Assembly (NCBI RefSeq): GCF_900114205.1
Contig: NZ_FOSH01000011.1
Coordinates: 1 to 64,000, forward strand
Direction: 5' to 3'
DNA from: Methylophaga sulfidovorans
GTDB taxonomy: Bacteria; Pseudomonadota; Gammaproteobacteria; Nitrosococcales; Methylophagaceae
DNA length: 64,000 nucleotides
The notes beneath the pieces are model-generated. The model was not told the DNA's origin, ran no database searches, and saw only the letters and a list, made by a program, of their open reading frames with translations. The position numbers and the translations under genes were made by a program. Shown piece after piece: positions 7,953-16,806 of this stretch (positions are counted from its first letter, which is position 1; the number at the start of each line of letters is the position of its first letter).

Positions 7953-10127
7953 TTATTTTATAAATAACATCTCACGATATTTAGGTAATGGCCATAAGTC
8001 ATCGGCGAGTTCACCTTCAAGTGTGTCAACATGTGAACGTACTTTATCCATCAGGCTACGGATGTCGTTCGCACAGAAGTTCATATGCGCTTCAATTGAT
8101 TCAAAGTCGTGTTTTTTCACCGCAGCTTCAAGTTCAGCGACAGTCGTTAACATCGCATTGGTTTCTTTAGCGATACTGCTAACGACAGCGTTATTCATTT
8201 CAATGCCCATATCTGCCATGCTGGTGTGCGTGACTGATAGCTCCGCTAAATATTGTGAGGCAGATGGGTAAATTAAGGTTTTTGCCATTTCAATAACAAG
8301 CTTGGCTTCAACCTCAATAGAAAGAATATATTGCTCAGCATATACCTCGAAACGGCTTTCTAGTTCTACTGGTGTGAACACGCCGGTACGAGAGAATAAT
8401 TCACGGATGGACTCATCACGAAGATAAGGCAGAGCATCAGCTGATGTGGGCAGATTTTTCAAACCACGTTCTTCAACGGCAGCTTTATGCCATTCTTCAG
8501 AGTAACCATCGCCACCAAACACAACGTTACTGTGTTGTTCCATCAATTCTTTCAGTACTGCAAGAACTGCCGTGGTTTGATCTTTACCGTTATCTAATTC
8601 GACTTTGAGCTTGTCGGCAATCCAATCGAGGGAATCTGCCATCATCGTATTCATCGCAACTAATGGGCCCGATACCGATTGGGATGAGCCTACAGCGCGG
8701 AACTCAAAACGGTTACCAGTAAAGGCAAACGGTGAAGTTCGGTTACGATCACCAGGATCACGCTCAAATTTTAAAATTTGAGAAAGTCCCAGATCCATTT
8801 CATCGCCTTTTTTCGAGGTCGCAATATTGCCATCTTTAATGTCCTGGAAGACTTTTTCTAGTTGGTCGCCAAGGTAAACAGACAAAATAGCTGGGGGGGC
8901 TTCATTCGCACCTAGACGATGATCATTTGAAGCAGAAGCGATGACAGCACGTAATAGGGGACCGTACTTATGAACACCACGAATAACGGCACCGCAGAAT
9001 AATAAGAAGTTAAGGTTGTCGTGTGGTGTTTTACCCGGATCAAGCAAGTTGCCTTGGGTAGCATTACCGACAGACCAGTTAACATGTTTACCTGAACCAT
9101 TAACACCGGCAAAAGGCTTTTCATGCAGCAAGCACATAAAGCCATGTTTTTTTGCGGTGGCTTTCATCAAGGTCATCATTAATTGCTGGTGATCAGCAGC
9201 GATATTGGCAGACTCGAAATAAGGAGCAATTTCAAATTGGCCTGGAGCCACTTCATTGTGATGCGTTTTTGCAGGGATACCTAAACGGTAGAGCTGATCT
9301 TCAAAGTCTTGCATAAAGACCTGAACACGTTCAGGAATTGCGCCAAAATAGTGATCATCAAACTGCTGGCCTTTAGCTGGTGGAGCACCAAATAGCGTGC
9401 GACCAGTTAATAATAAGTCAGGGCGTGCCAGTGCAAAATTACTGTCTACCAGGAAGTATTCTTGTTCAGCACCACAGCTTGAATTAAGGGGAGCAATCTC
9501 TGTTTCGCCCATCAATGCCAGGACTTTGTTTGCCGCTTTATCCATCGCTGAAATAGAGCGTAACAGTGGAATTTTTTTATCCAGCGCTTCACCAGTCCAT
9601 GACATGAACACACTTGGAATCATTAATGTTGAGCCGTTCTCGGTATGCATGATGAAAGCAGGGCTGGTGGGATCCCACGCTGTGTAGCCACGAGCCGCAT
9701 TGGTCATTCGCAAACTACCGTTCGGGAATGATGAGCCATCTGGTTCGCCTTTGATTAATAAGCTGCCAGAGAATTCTGTGATGGCATTGCCTTCAGCATT
9801 GGTCACAATAAAACCGTCGTGTTTTTCAGCGGTAATATTGGTCATTGGGTAGAAAATATGTGAGAAAAACTTCACGCCTTTTGATAAGGCCCAGTTTTTC
9901 ATTGCTGCGGCCACAACATCGGCAACGGCTGGATCTAATGGCGCACCTGTTTGCACGGTTTGCTTAACCGCTTTGAAGGCTGACTTGTTTAATGCTTCTT
10001 CCATTTTGGCCAGATTAAAAACATCTGTCGCCCAGATTTTATCAAGTGGTTCAGGTTTTTGAACGACTGTTTTCTGGCGGTTTGTAATGTTTAAAATGGC
10101 TTGCAGACGTGATTCATTTCCACTCAT
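7953..10127 (-). CDS. glnN: glutamine synthetase type III
   Basis: Makes glutamine from glutamate, ammonia and ATP. At 724 residues it has type III length, far longer than GlnA. Type III signatures are present, including NGSGKHVNWSVG, NEVAPGQFEIAPYFE and the large C-terminal helical extension. The start at 10127 (MSGNESRLQ) is preceded by AAGGGA at good spacing; an upstream in-frame extension of 58 codons lacks family similarity and was rejected. GSIII enzymes often serve as alternative or nitrogen-regulated synthetases. No sigma-54 promoter was convincing in the leader. A terminator follows directly. Confidence 0.95.
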   Translation of the reverse strand: MSGNESRLQAILNITNRQKTVVQKPEPLDKIWATDVFNLAKMEEALNKSAFKAVKQTVQTGAPLDPAVADVVAAAMKNWALSKGVKFFSHIFYPMTNITAEKHDGFIVTNAEGNAITEFSGSLLIKGEPDGSSFPNGSLRMTNAARGYTAWDPTSPAFIMHTENGSTLMIPSVFMSWTGEALDKKIPLLRSISAMDKAANKVLALMGETEIAPLNSSCGAEQEYFLVDSNFALARPDLLLTGRTLFGAPPAKGQQFDDHYFGAIPERVQVFMQDFEDQLYRLGIPAKTHHNEVAPGQFEIAPYFESANIAADHQQLMMTLMKATAKKHGFMCLLHEKPFAGVNGSGKHVNWSVGNATQGNLLDPGKTPHDNLNFLLFCGAVIRGVHKYGPLLRAVIASASNDHRLGANEAPPAILSVYLGDQLEKVFQDIKDGNIATSKKGDEMDLGLSQILKFERDPGDRNRTSPFAFTGNRFEFRAVGSSQSVSGPLVAMNTMMADSLDWIADKLKVELDNGKDQTTAVLAVLKELMEQHSNVVFGGDGYSEEWHKAAVEERGLKNLPTSADALPYLRDESIRELFSRTGVFTPVELESRFEVYAEQYILSIEVEAKLVIEMAKTLIYPSASQYLAELSVTHTSMADMGIEMNNAVVSSIAKETNAMLTTVAELEAAVKKHDFESIEAHMNFCANDIRSLMDKVRSHVDTLEGELADDLWPLPKYREMLFIK

Positions 10128-10579
10128 TTTTCTATCCCTTAATCGCTGATGATTAATTGTTAATTTGATAAACGTATTCGTCCCCGTGGCAAACAATATG
10201 ATTGCTTGCGCATACACAGGTCCTGTTAGCAACAGTGCTAAATAACGATACGAGTATCTAATCGTCTTAATTGGTGTGACACTAAAATAGAGAATAACCA
10301 TATCAACATATTGATTATCAATATGAAATCATCGGTGATTGGATAAGGCACGACATTCAGCGGAAAAGGTATTCTTGCGTGGTCGATATGCGTCTTTATT
10401 AAACTATTTAATGTGTGACAACTATCAATATAGAGTAAAAAAATTAAGTTATGAAGTCCTGATGTTGTAATAAAAATCGTGTAGGGAGAAATAGCAAGCT
10501 AATAATCATTAAAGAACCGCGGCCTCAGGACGATGTGTATTGTAAAGGACGTATATTGCTTATTATTTGGACACCCATT
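10128..10579. other. gene-free stretch between divergent glnN and the FlxA-like gene
   Basis: This AT-rich divergent control region must hold promoters for both flanking genes. I looked for a GG/GC-spaced sigma-54 element and for a clear hairpin on both strands and found neither. Confidence 0.4.
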
Positions 10580-10936
10580 ATGAATGTCGATCTCTCATCG
10601 GTTCGCAGTAGCAGCCCGACAAAATCAAAAGCGCCAACTGGCACATCACTTGATTCACGTATTGCTGCATTAAAGAAAAAAATGGTCGATTTATTTAATA
10701 AGCTCAAAGAATTGGGACAGGAACCTAGCGAAGATTCGGCAAAACAAGCTGAGGCTATTCAGAAGCAGATCCAATTACTTCAGGCGCAGATAATGCAACT
10801 GGAAGCCTTAAAACGCCAGCAGGAGAAAGCAGAGCAAAAATCTCAGGCAGCGGATGTGGTGCCGGCAGAGCCGATCTCGATTGCCGATGAAGATACCCGT
10901 AGCAAACTGGGTAATAATATCGATAGTTACGGTTGA
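10580..10936 (+). CDS. FlxA-like coiled-coil protein
   Basis: A 118-residue hydrophilic protein with a long heptad-type helix from about residue 28 to 90 (DSRIAALKKKMVDLFNKL, then QKQIQLLQAQIMQLEALKRQ), the pattern of the FlxA family. In E. coli flxA is expressed under the flagellar sigma factor, but its job is unknown. The start at 10580 (MNVDLSSVRSS) removes an implausible hydrophobic upstream extension. Its end overlaps the convergent LysE-family gene by about 10 bp. Confidence 0.75.
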   Translation: MNVDLSSVRSSSPTKSKAPTGTSLDSRIAALKKKMVDLFNKLKELGQEPSEDSAKQAEAIQKQIQLLQAQIMQLEALKRQQEKAEQKSQAADVVPAEPISIADEDTRSKLGNNIDSYG

Positions 10937-11556
10937 GTGAATAAAAGCCGGCCTGCCAGAAGTATAAATATGACGGCGGTGAGGGTATGGAGAACGCTTT
11001 GTGCATAGCTTGAACGTATTAACCAATTGCCCAACTTAGCAGCGCTCATAGCCACTACAAAAAATACCAATAGCGCACTTGCCATAAAAATAAGGCCTAA
11101 ACATAAAATTTGTAGCGACACATGTCCTTTATCGGCGTGAACAAATTGTGGTAAGAAAGCCAGAAAAAAGATCGCTACTTTAGGATTACTCACATTCATC
11201 AAGAATCCGGTTCTGAACAAGGCTATGGCGTTATGTGGAGAACGCTTATCGGTTAAAGCGGATATAGGCTGTGCTTTTAATGCACGCCAAGCTAAATAGA
11301 GTAAATAACTGGCGCCGATGACTTTTACCAAGATAAAGGCTACGGGTGTGGTGGTCAGTAACGTTGCTATGCCAATGACTACTGCCATGATATGGATGAT
11401 AAGACCGCTACATAATCCCAAGGTAAGTATCGCACCGGTTCTGACACCATAAAGTGCAGATTGTGTGAGCACGTAGAGGTTGTCCGGACCTGGTGCAATA
11501 GCGAGCAGAATAGACGTCAGGATAAAAATTGATAAATCACCAGTAACAGGCATCAT
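10927..11556 (-). CDS. LysE/RhtB-family amino acid exporter
   Basis: An inner-membrane exporter of about 209 residues with six predicted helices. The family signature AIAPGPDNLYVLTQS lies in the N-terminal helix, and FRTGFLMNVSNPKVAIFFLAFLPQF in the middle. Members export amino acids or homoserine lactone-type compounds; the substrate here is not predictable. A TTG at 11562 is possible, but the tandem ATGs at 11556/11553 are preferred. The start sits 2 nt past the TGA of the DUF4336 gene, so translation is probably coupled. Confidence 0.9.
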   Translation of the reverse strand: MMPVTGDLSIFILTSILLAIAPGPDNLYVLTQSALYGVRTGAILTLGLCSGLIIHIMAVVIGIATLLTTTPVAFILVKVIGASYLLYLAWRALKAQPISALTDKRSPHNAIALFRTGFLMNVSNPKVAIFFLAFLPQFVHADKGHVSLQILCLGLIFMASALLVFFVVAMSAAKLGNWLIRSSYAQSVLHTLTAVIFILLAGRLLFTQP

Positions 11557-11558
11557 GC

Positions 11559-12257
11559 TCAATCTTTTTGACGTGACAATTTTAACCAGCTAAATGACTT
11601 TTCTAAAAAAGACACTGCGTGGTCTTCAATAATTAAACCATGCGCCATCACTATTTTTTCAGGTTGCCAGCTGATAATGTGTTGCATATGTTCTCTGGCG
11701 ACATCTTTGTTAAAACTAAGGCGCCAGTCGATAGGCATTTTGCCATTGGGGGCAACAACGCCACTTATTTTTGCCAGAAAACGTTTTATGGGCGGGAAGG
11801 CATCGGGCGAAAAGTTTTCAATTAGATCAGTGACGATAAGTGTTTTACTGTCACGATGGAAAAACACACATTCCTGCATCGCTTTTGAACCAGTAAATAA
11901 GCACTGTTGTATGTCATTTTCCCAGGGTAGGGTGACATCAGAAGTGAGAATGCCATCAAACTGGATATCTGTTCGTTTTTGTGAGACTTGTTCTGTACCG
12001 TAAACTGCTGCCGAAGGGTAATGTTGTTGCCAGTCTTTCAGAAACAGATGATGTAACTTATTGGGTGCAATTAAAAAACGGACCTGACCAAGTGCATCAA
12101 CTTGATTGACTAAGTCTTGAGTGAGCTTAATCGGGCTGTGTATCCATAAGCTATTGTCGGCTAAGCGAACAATCACCATACGTGTTGTATAAGGTAGGGT
12201 ATAAAAAGGGACGCTATCACCATCAGCGTACCAAATATTGTTCCCCAAGCTTTTCAT
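11559..12257 (-). CDS. DUF4336 protein (metallo-beta-lactamase-like fold)
   Basis: A 232-residue protein whose pattern (NNIWYADGD start, APNKLHHLFLKDW, VFFHRDSKTLIVTDLIEN, VMAHGLII end) matches DUF4336, a family related to metallo-hydrolases but with a reduced set of metal ligands. The function is unknown. The start at 12257 follows AAGGAG at ideal spacing and is chosen over an upstream start that adds 22 residues. It is the first gene of a two-gene unit with the LysE-type exporter. Confidence 0.8.
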   Translation of the reverse strand: MKSLGNNIWYADGDSVPFYTLPYTTRMVIVRLADNSLWIHSPIKLTQDLVNQVDALGQVRFLIAPNKLHHLFLKDWQQHYPSAAVYGTEQVSQKRTDIQFDGILTSDVTLPWENDIQQCLFTGSKAMQECVFFHRDSKTLIVTDLIENFSPDAFPPIKRFLAKISGVVAPNGKMPIDWRLSFNKDVAREHMQHIISWQPEKIVMAHGLIIEDHAVSFLEKSFSWLKLSRQKD

Positions 12258-12388
12258 TGTGACTCCTTCGTTTTGGGCTAAGACATCAAGATAGCTGTAC
12301 ACCTGATAATTTCTTATCAGCATATACAGATGGGATGTGACAGAATATTACCGTTGCTAATCAATTATAGCTGAGGATAAACAGGTTA

Positions 12389-13471
12389 ATGACACTGCGA
12401 TCGATTCTACGTAAATGGACAGAACGTTATTTCTCTGATGAAGAAGCCGTCATACTGCTGATTGTATTAGTCATCGGTTTTGCCGTTGTGATCTGGCTGG
12501 GCGGGATGTTGGCACCATTTTTTACGGCATTGGTCATTGCCTTTTTATTGCAAGGTGTCGTCAATATGCTGACTCGACGGCATGTGCCCAATATGGTGGC
12601 TGTAGCTATTGTCTTTCTGGGATTTATCAGCCTGATGTTAGCAATGGGTTTTTTATTAATGCCGCTATTGTGGAATCAGCTGGTTAATCTGGTTCAGGAA
12701 ACGCCAAAAATGCTATCCAATGGTGAAGACTGGCTAGTGAATTTGCATACTCATTACCCCAACTTGATTAAACCTGATGAGATACAAAACTGGATTTCCA
12801 GCACAGCAAAACAATTCACGGTTTATGGTCAACGAGCTGTTTCACTTTCTATTGCTTCGCTGGGTAATGTGATTGCCTTAATTATTTATTTAGTGCTTGT
12901 CCCCATTCTTGTCTTTTTTATGCTGAAAGATAGAGAAAAGTTAGTGAGCTTTGTGCTGTCATTTATGCCAGAAAAACGAGGTCTGATGAATCGTATCTGG
13001 AATGAAATGGATGATCAGATTGCCAATTATGTGCGTGGTAAAGTGGTCGAAATTGTGATTGTTGGTACTGTAAGCTATGCCTCATTCTCATTCTTCGGTT
13101 TGCAATACACCGCGTTATTAGCTGTTCTGGTCGGTTTTTCAGTGTTAATTCCTTTTATTGGTGCCGCAGTGGCTACCTTACCAGTTGCAGCAGTGGCCGG
13201 TTTCCAATTTGGCCTGACTGATCAGTTTGCCTATGTATTAATTGCTTACGGCATTATTCAGGCCCTGGATGGTAATGTCTTAGTGCCTATTCTCTTTTCT
13301 GAAGCGGTGAACTTACACCCAGTCTCTATCATCCTTGCTGTACTGTTCTTCGGCGGTATATGGGGAGTATGGGGGGTGTTCTTTGCTATTCCGCTCGCGA
13401 CATTATTAAAAGCTTTAATGACGGCCTGGCCCAGAAGTCTGCATGGGACATCTGTACAAGAAATTCCTTAG
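12389..13471 (+). CDS. AI-2E / PerM-family transporter
   Basis: A 360-residue inner-membrane protein of the AI-2 exporter family (PerM, YdiK, TqsA). It has paired N-terminal helices (IVLVIGFAVVIWLGG, FFTALVIAFLLQGV), a soluble middle region, and the conserved C-terminal block GFSVLIPFIGAAVATLPVA with IIQALDGNVLVPILFSEAVNLHP. Family members transport AI-2, ions or unknown substrates; the PerM group is mostly uncharacterised. It is preceded by GAGGATAAACAGGTTA and followed closely by an unknown small gene. Confidence 0.9.
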   Translation: MTLRSILRKWTERYFSDEEAVILLIVLVIGFAVVIWLGGMLAPFFTALVIAFLLQGVVNMLTRRHVPNMVAVAIVFLGFISLMLAMGFLLMPLLWNQLVNLVQETPKMLSNGEDWLVNLHTHYPNLIKPDEIQNWISSTAKQFTVYGQRAVSLSIASLGNVIALIIYLVLVPILVFFMLKDREKLVSFVLSFMPEKRGLMNRIWNEMDDQIANYVRGKVVEIVIVGTVSYASFSFFGLQYTALLAVLVGFSVLIPFIGAAVATLPVAAVAGFQFGLTDQFAYVLIAYGIIQALDGNVLVPILFSEAVNLHPVSIILAVLFFGGIWGVWGVFFAIPLATLLKALMTAWPRSLHGTSVQEIP

Positions 13472-13502
13472 CATTAATCAATCATAGATTTTCACAGGAG
13501 CC

Positions 13503-13586
13503 TTGAGTGGGGCAGTTATCTTCGCCGACGAATATTGTGGCCAAAAAGGACATTTAACAGAGATGGATTTATCCCAGCATACTTAA
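13503..13586 (+). CDS. possible 27-residue ORF with its own ribosome binding site
   Basis: AGGAG at 13496-13500 is followed by a TTG (13503) that opens a short frame reading SGAVIFADEYCGQKGHLTEM before TAA at 13584-13586. The text looks protein-like and the SD is the best in the area. It ends 2 nt before the ATG of the next gene in another frame. It could be a coupling peptide, or the first part of the next gene separated by a frameshift. The evidence is thin. Confidence 0.3.
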   Translation: MSGAVIFADEYCGQKGHLTEMDLSQHT

Positions 13587-13588
13587 AA

Positions 13589-14074
13589 ATGTCCATGTTA
13601 ATTATTCAAACCATTGTGAAACAATGGGATAAAAGTCAGCAAAGTGAGCAACATCAACAACAACGTATGTGCTTACCTGATCGATATCCGCTGCATATTC
13701 CGCCGGCGAAATGGGTGATGGAAAATCAGGTTCTTCTTGATCAACAGGGTGATGATATTGAGGGGAAACGGATTCAATATCTTGTGCATGGCAAAGATAA
13801 TTTTATTATCGACCGTTTTCGGTTTTCTCTGTCCAATAAAACCTTGGAATATAAAACAGCTCATTCCGAGCCCGTACTGATTTCACAGTTAACTAAAGGC
13901 TGGGTGCAGTGTCGTTATAACTGGCGTCGGCGTGTTGAACAGGGTGGGTTTATCTATTGGTTGTATGAAGATGTCACGCTAAATGCTTGTTTCGTAGAGA
14001 AATTGGATAGTCAGATTTTTATGATATCTGAACCGGAGACTGTATTTACGGATTTAACGCTGCCAGAGCAATAA
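13589..14074 (+). CDS. unknown soluble protein
   Basis: A protein of about 161 residues that I do not recognise. It is polar, with no signal peptide or membrane helix, and has a Trp/Arg/Tyr-rich centre (GWVQCRYNWRRRVEQGGFIYW) and a predicted beta-rich C-terminal half. The start is uncertain: ATG at 13589 or 13595 has no SD, and a TTG at 13535 would add 18 residues. It converges with murI, only 10 bp apart, and follows the PerM-type gene, with which it may be co-transcribed. Confidence 0.6.
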   Translation: MSMLIIQTIVKQWDKSQQSEQHQQQRMCLPDRYPLHIPPAKWVMENQVLLDQQGDDIEGKRIQYLVHGKDNFIIDRFRFSLSNKTLEYKTAHSEPVLISQLTKGWVQCRYNWRRRVEQGGFIYWLYEDVTLNACFVEKLDSQIFMISEPETVFTDLTLPEQ

Positions 14075-14084
14075 GAGTAAACCG

Positions 14085-14870
14085 TCAAAAAACATCAATA
14101 TCCGCTTTTCCCCAAAGTATGTCGATTTGTTGCTCAAATCTGCTTCGATCACTGTTTGTCAGTAACAAAGTTGATCCCGGTGTCTGCTGTGCAGAGCGTA
14201 AATTTTCCTGCTGTAGTCGCCTGTTGACTTCTCTGGCCACAGCTTCTTCAGTGCTGATGACATTGACGGTTTCCCCAGCCACTTTTTGTATCACTGCTTT
14301 TAGATGAGTGAAATGAGTACAACCCAAAATGATGGTATCTGCACCTTTATCCAGTAAGGGCTGTACATAAGCTTGCACGGTATCATATGCTTCTTCATAG
14401 CTGAGCTTTAAGGCTTCGACTAATAGAACTAAGTCTGGGCACGGCTGAATTTCGACTTTAGCTCCCATGGCGACGCGTTGAGCAAGATCATGAAAGGACT
14501 GGCTGGTAAGAGTTTTTGCTGTGGCTAAGACACCAATTACACCGGTTTTTGTATTCAGTGCTGCAGGTCTTAATCCAGGTTCTACGCCTATAAAGGGAAT
14601 AGGGTAGCGTTCACGTAAGGTTTTGATACTGACCAGCGTTGCAGTATTGCAAGCCACAACAATCGCTTTCACATCACGAGCTAATAGAAATTCAGTAATG
14701 TTGATCGAGCGTTCGAGAATATAGGCTTCCGTTTTTTCGCCATAGGGCGCATGTATGGTATCGGCTAGGTAGATGAGGTTCTCATTTGGCATAAAAGAGC
14801 GGACTTGTTTTGCGATAGCTAAGCCGCCAATACCTGAGTCAAATATGCCAATAGATCTCGTATCAGCCAT
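14085..14870 (-). CDS. murI: glutamate racemase
   Basis: Converts L-glutamate to D-glutamate for peptidoglycan. The 261-residue length is normal. The N-terminal DSGIGGLAIA motif, the first catalytic cysteine in VACNTATLVS and the second in LGCTHFTHL are all intact. It starts MADTRSIGIFDSG. It lies downstream of the interrupted thioesterase gene on the same strand, about 80 bp away. Confidence 0.95.
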   Translation of the reverse strand: MADTRSIGIFDSGIGGLAIAKQVRSFMPNENLIYLADTIHAPYGEKTEAYILERSINITEFLLARDVKAIVVACNTATLVSIKTLRERYPIPFIGVEPGLRPAALNTKTGVIGVLATAKTLTSQSFHDLAQRVAMGAKVEIQPCPDLVLLVEALKLSYEEAYDTVQAYVQPLLDKGADTIILGCTHFTHLKAVIQKVAGETVNVISTEEAVAREVNRRLQQENLRSAQQTPGSTLLLTNSDRSRFEQQIDILWGKADIDVF

Positions 14871-14952
14871 GATAATTTCTGTTTTATATGTCGCTGGAAG
14901 AATAAAAAGACGACGATTGTACTGTATCTATGTAGGGATAGTTAAAAATGGA

Positions 14953-15396
14953 TTATTTTTGCAGTGCAACAAATTCGCCGCGAAAGAAACCTGCGCGCTG
15001 CTGCTGGTAATGCAATGTTGAAATAAGTGTTGTGCGAGCTTTGCCCATACGTGAAAAATGGCGAAGAAATTTAGGCCAATCTTTTGTCGATTCCAGTTGT
15101 GCAGTGGCGGTAAACTCACCGGTAATGGGTTTTTCATACTCCATCGTGTTGCGTTGTATGACCAGCGTCGATTCAATATTAGCTTGATGCAGCCGAGTAT
15201 TTAACAATGACTAGGCAGAGAGGATCGCTAATGTGGATGCGCTGCCGCCAAACACAGTTTCATGATAATTAATATTTGGTGTTAAAGGCGCTCGGAGTAT
15301 GACCTTTTCATCGCTGACATGATCAACAGAGACCTGCATGGCTGCAGATAAGGGAATATGTTGATAAAGGTATTGCTGAAGTTGTTCAGGAGTCAT
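14953..15396 (-). pseudogene. YiiD-type thioesterase domain gene interrupted by an in-frame TAG
   Basis: One continuous frame from 15396 to 14953 would encode about 147 residues of the putative thioesterase (hot-dog fold) family found at the C terminus of E. coli YiiD. The N-terminal part runs TPNINYHETVFGGSASTLA and the C-terminal part continues as STLVIQRNTMEYEKPITGEF. A TAG at 15211-15213 splits it at a place where the family normally has a Trp or similar residue in a helix. A single G-to-A change (TGG to TAG) would explain it. The 61-residue first piece lacks half the fold, so the gene is probably dead unless the stop is read through. Confidence 0.75.
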
Positions 15397-15502
15397 CCGA
15401 TTTTATGTCCTTAATTCATCAGCAATGATAACGTCTTCTCTACAGGTGAAAAAGCATTTACGCTATCAACATCATCTGCGAGTTAAAAAGGTTCGCACAA
15501 AA

Positions 15503-16633
15503 ATGGAAGTATCACTGGATATAAAACGGTTGTCGACTGTTACCTTACTGTTGTTCTGTATTCTATTTGCTGTGACTGTGTTTGCAGATGATGTTCAGCA
15601 AGGTGTAGTGGCCTATAAACAGGGTGACTTTCAATCTGCTTACCAGGCCTGGCATAAAGCCGCTGAAAACGATGTTGCTGAAGCACAGTGGATGTTGGCT
15701 ATTTTGTTATTAAATGGTCAGGGTGTGAAACAAGACAACGTCGCCGCCTATTCATGGTTAACCTTAGCTAGTGAAAAACAGCATAAGCAAGCCATGATTG
15801 ATCGTATGGCGATAAGAGACAGATTAAGCGCAGAAGAATTAGCCAGAGCTGAGACCTTAAGCAAGGCATTCAGAAATAAACAAACAGCAAAAACAGCGAT
15901 TAAGCAGCAAAAAGAAAAAGCTTTTCACTGGTTTGAAAAGGGCGCAAAACAGGGTGATCCACAGGCCCAATATCAAGTAGGGGAGATGTTACTCAATGGT
16001 GATGGCGTCAAACAGGATAAAGTCGCTGCCTATTCCTGGTTTAGTCTGGCGAGTCAACAAAATCAACCACAGGCAATTGTAAAACAGGCACAATTAAAAT
16101 CGGAGTTAAGCAGCAGTCAAATTGAAAAAGCCAATGTCTTGATGCTGGCCAATCGTGATAATCATCCGATTAATGATGCACCTCCTGGCTTACCTGATAT
16201 CGCTAAGAAAGTTGCGGTAAAAGAGGTTCAACCACCGCCAGAAGTAGCTTTACTACCTGTCCTTACTCCACCACCCGAGAAGGTGAATAAACCGACATTC
16301 GAAAAGCCTGCTGAGCTTATTAAGGTTATCAGAGCTGAGCATAAGAAATCTGAAATTAAGCCTATTGCAGATACTGTCTATCGTGTGCAGGTTGGCGCAT
16401 TTAAATCCAAACAACAGGTTGATATGGCATTGGCCCAGCTAACAAAAATATCCGCCGCTACAGTGCAGAAATATCAAACAACCATTACCGAACCTGTCGA
16501 CAATGGTGTTAAACCGGATTTTTATCGTCTACAACTGGGTAATTTTGAAGATAAGCCTGAAGCAACAAAGCTGTGTCAGTTTCTCAAACAGAACAAACAA
16601 GCCTGTTTTGTTGTTTCCAGCCAGCCTGAATAA
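15503..16633 (+). CDS. secreted Sel1-repeat protein with C-terminal SPOR domain
   Basis: A 376-residue envelope protein. The start at 15503 places a signal peptide (about 1-28, ending VFADD) at the very N terminus; longer starts would bury it. Two Sel1-like helical repeat blocks follow (WMLAILLLNGQGVKQDNVAA and YQVGEMLLNGDGVKQDKVAA), separated by a charged helix. A proline-rich linker and a SPOR domain (about 315-376, VYRVQVGAFKSKQQVDMAL) complete it. SPOR domains bind denuded peptidoglycan at division septa, so a role in cell-wall growth or division is likely. The two Sel1 blocks resemble each other closely, suggesting internal duplication. Confidence 0.85.
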   Translation: MEVSLDIKRLSTVTLLLFCILFAVTVFADDVQQGVVAYKQGDFQSAYQAWHKAAENDVAEAQWMLAILLLNGQGVKQDNVAAYSWLTLASEKQHKQAMIDRMAIRDRLSAEELARAETLSKAFRNKQTAKTAIKQQKEKAFHWFEKGAKQGDPQAQYQVGEMLLNGDGVKQDKVAAYSWFSLASQQNQPQAIVKQAQLKSELSSSQIEKANVLMLANRDNHPINDAPPGLPDIAKKVAVKEVQPPPEVALLPVLTPPPEKVNKPTFEKPAELIKVIRAEHKKSEIKPIADTVYRVQVGAFKSKQQVDMALAQLTKISAATVQKYQTTITEPVDNGVKPDFYRLQLGNFEDKPEATKLCQFLKQNKQACFVVSSQPE

Positions 16634-16806
16634 TCCTTTGAGTTTCTTGGACAGAACAACTGTCTATTAACGAGCTAATTTGACGCTAACGTAAAAATAA
16701 AATTATTGATTAAATTCAAATGTTTAGTATTATTTTTTTAAGTGTCATACGGAAAGTTAAACTGATCATTGCACCATCAATTTTTCTATATGTCAGGGAG
16801 TGAGTC

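Noticed and set aside
10128-10330. sigma-54 promoter for glnN
   Set aside because: A TGGCA and a TTGC occur near 10188-10205, but on the wrong strand and with spacing that does not fit the -24/-12 consensus.
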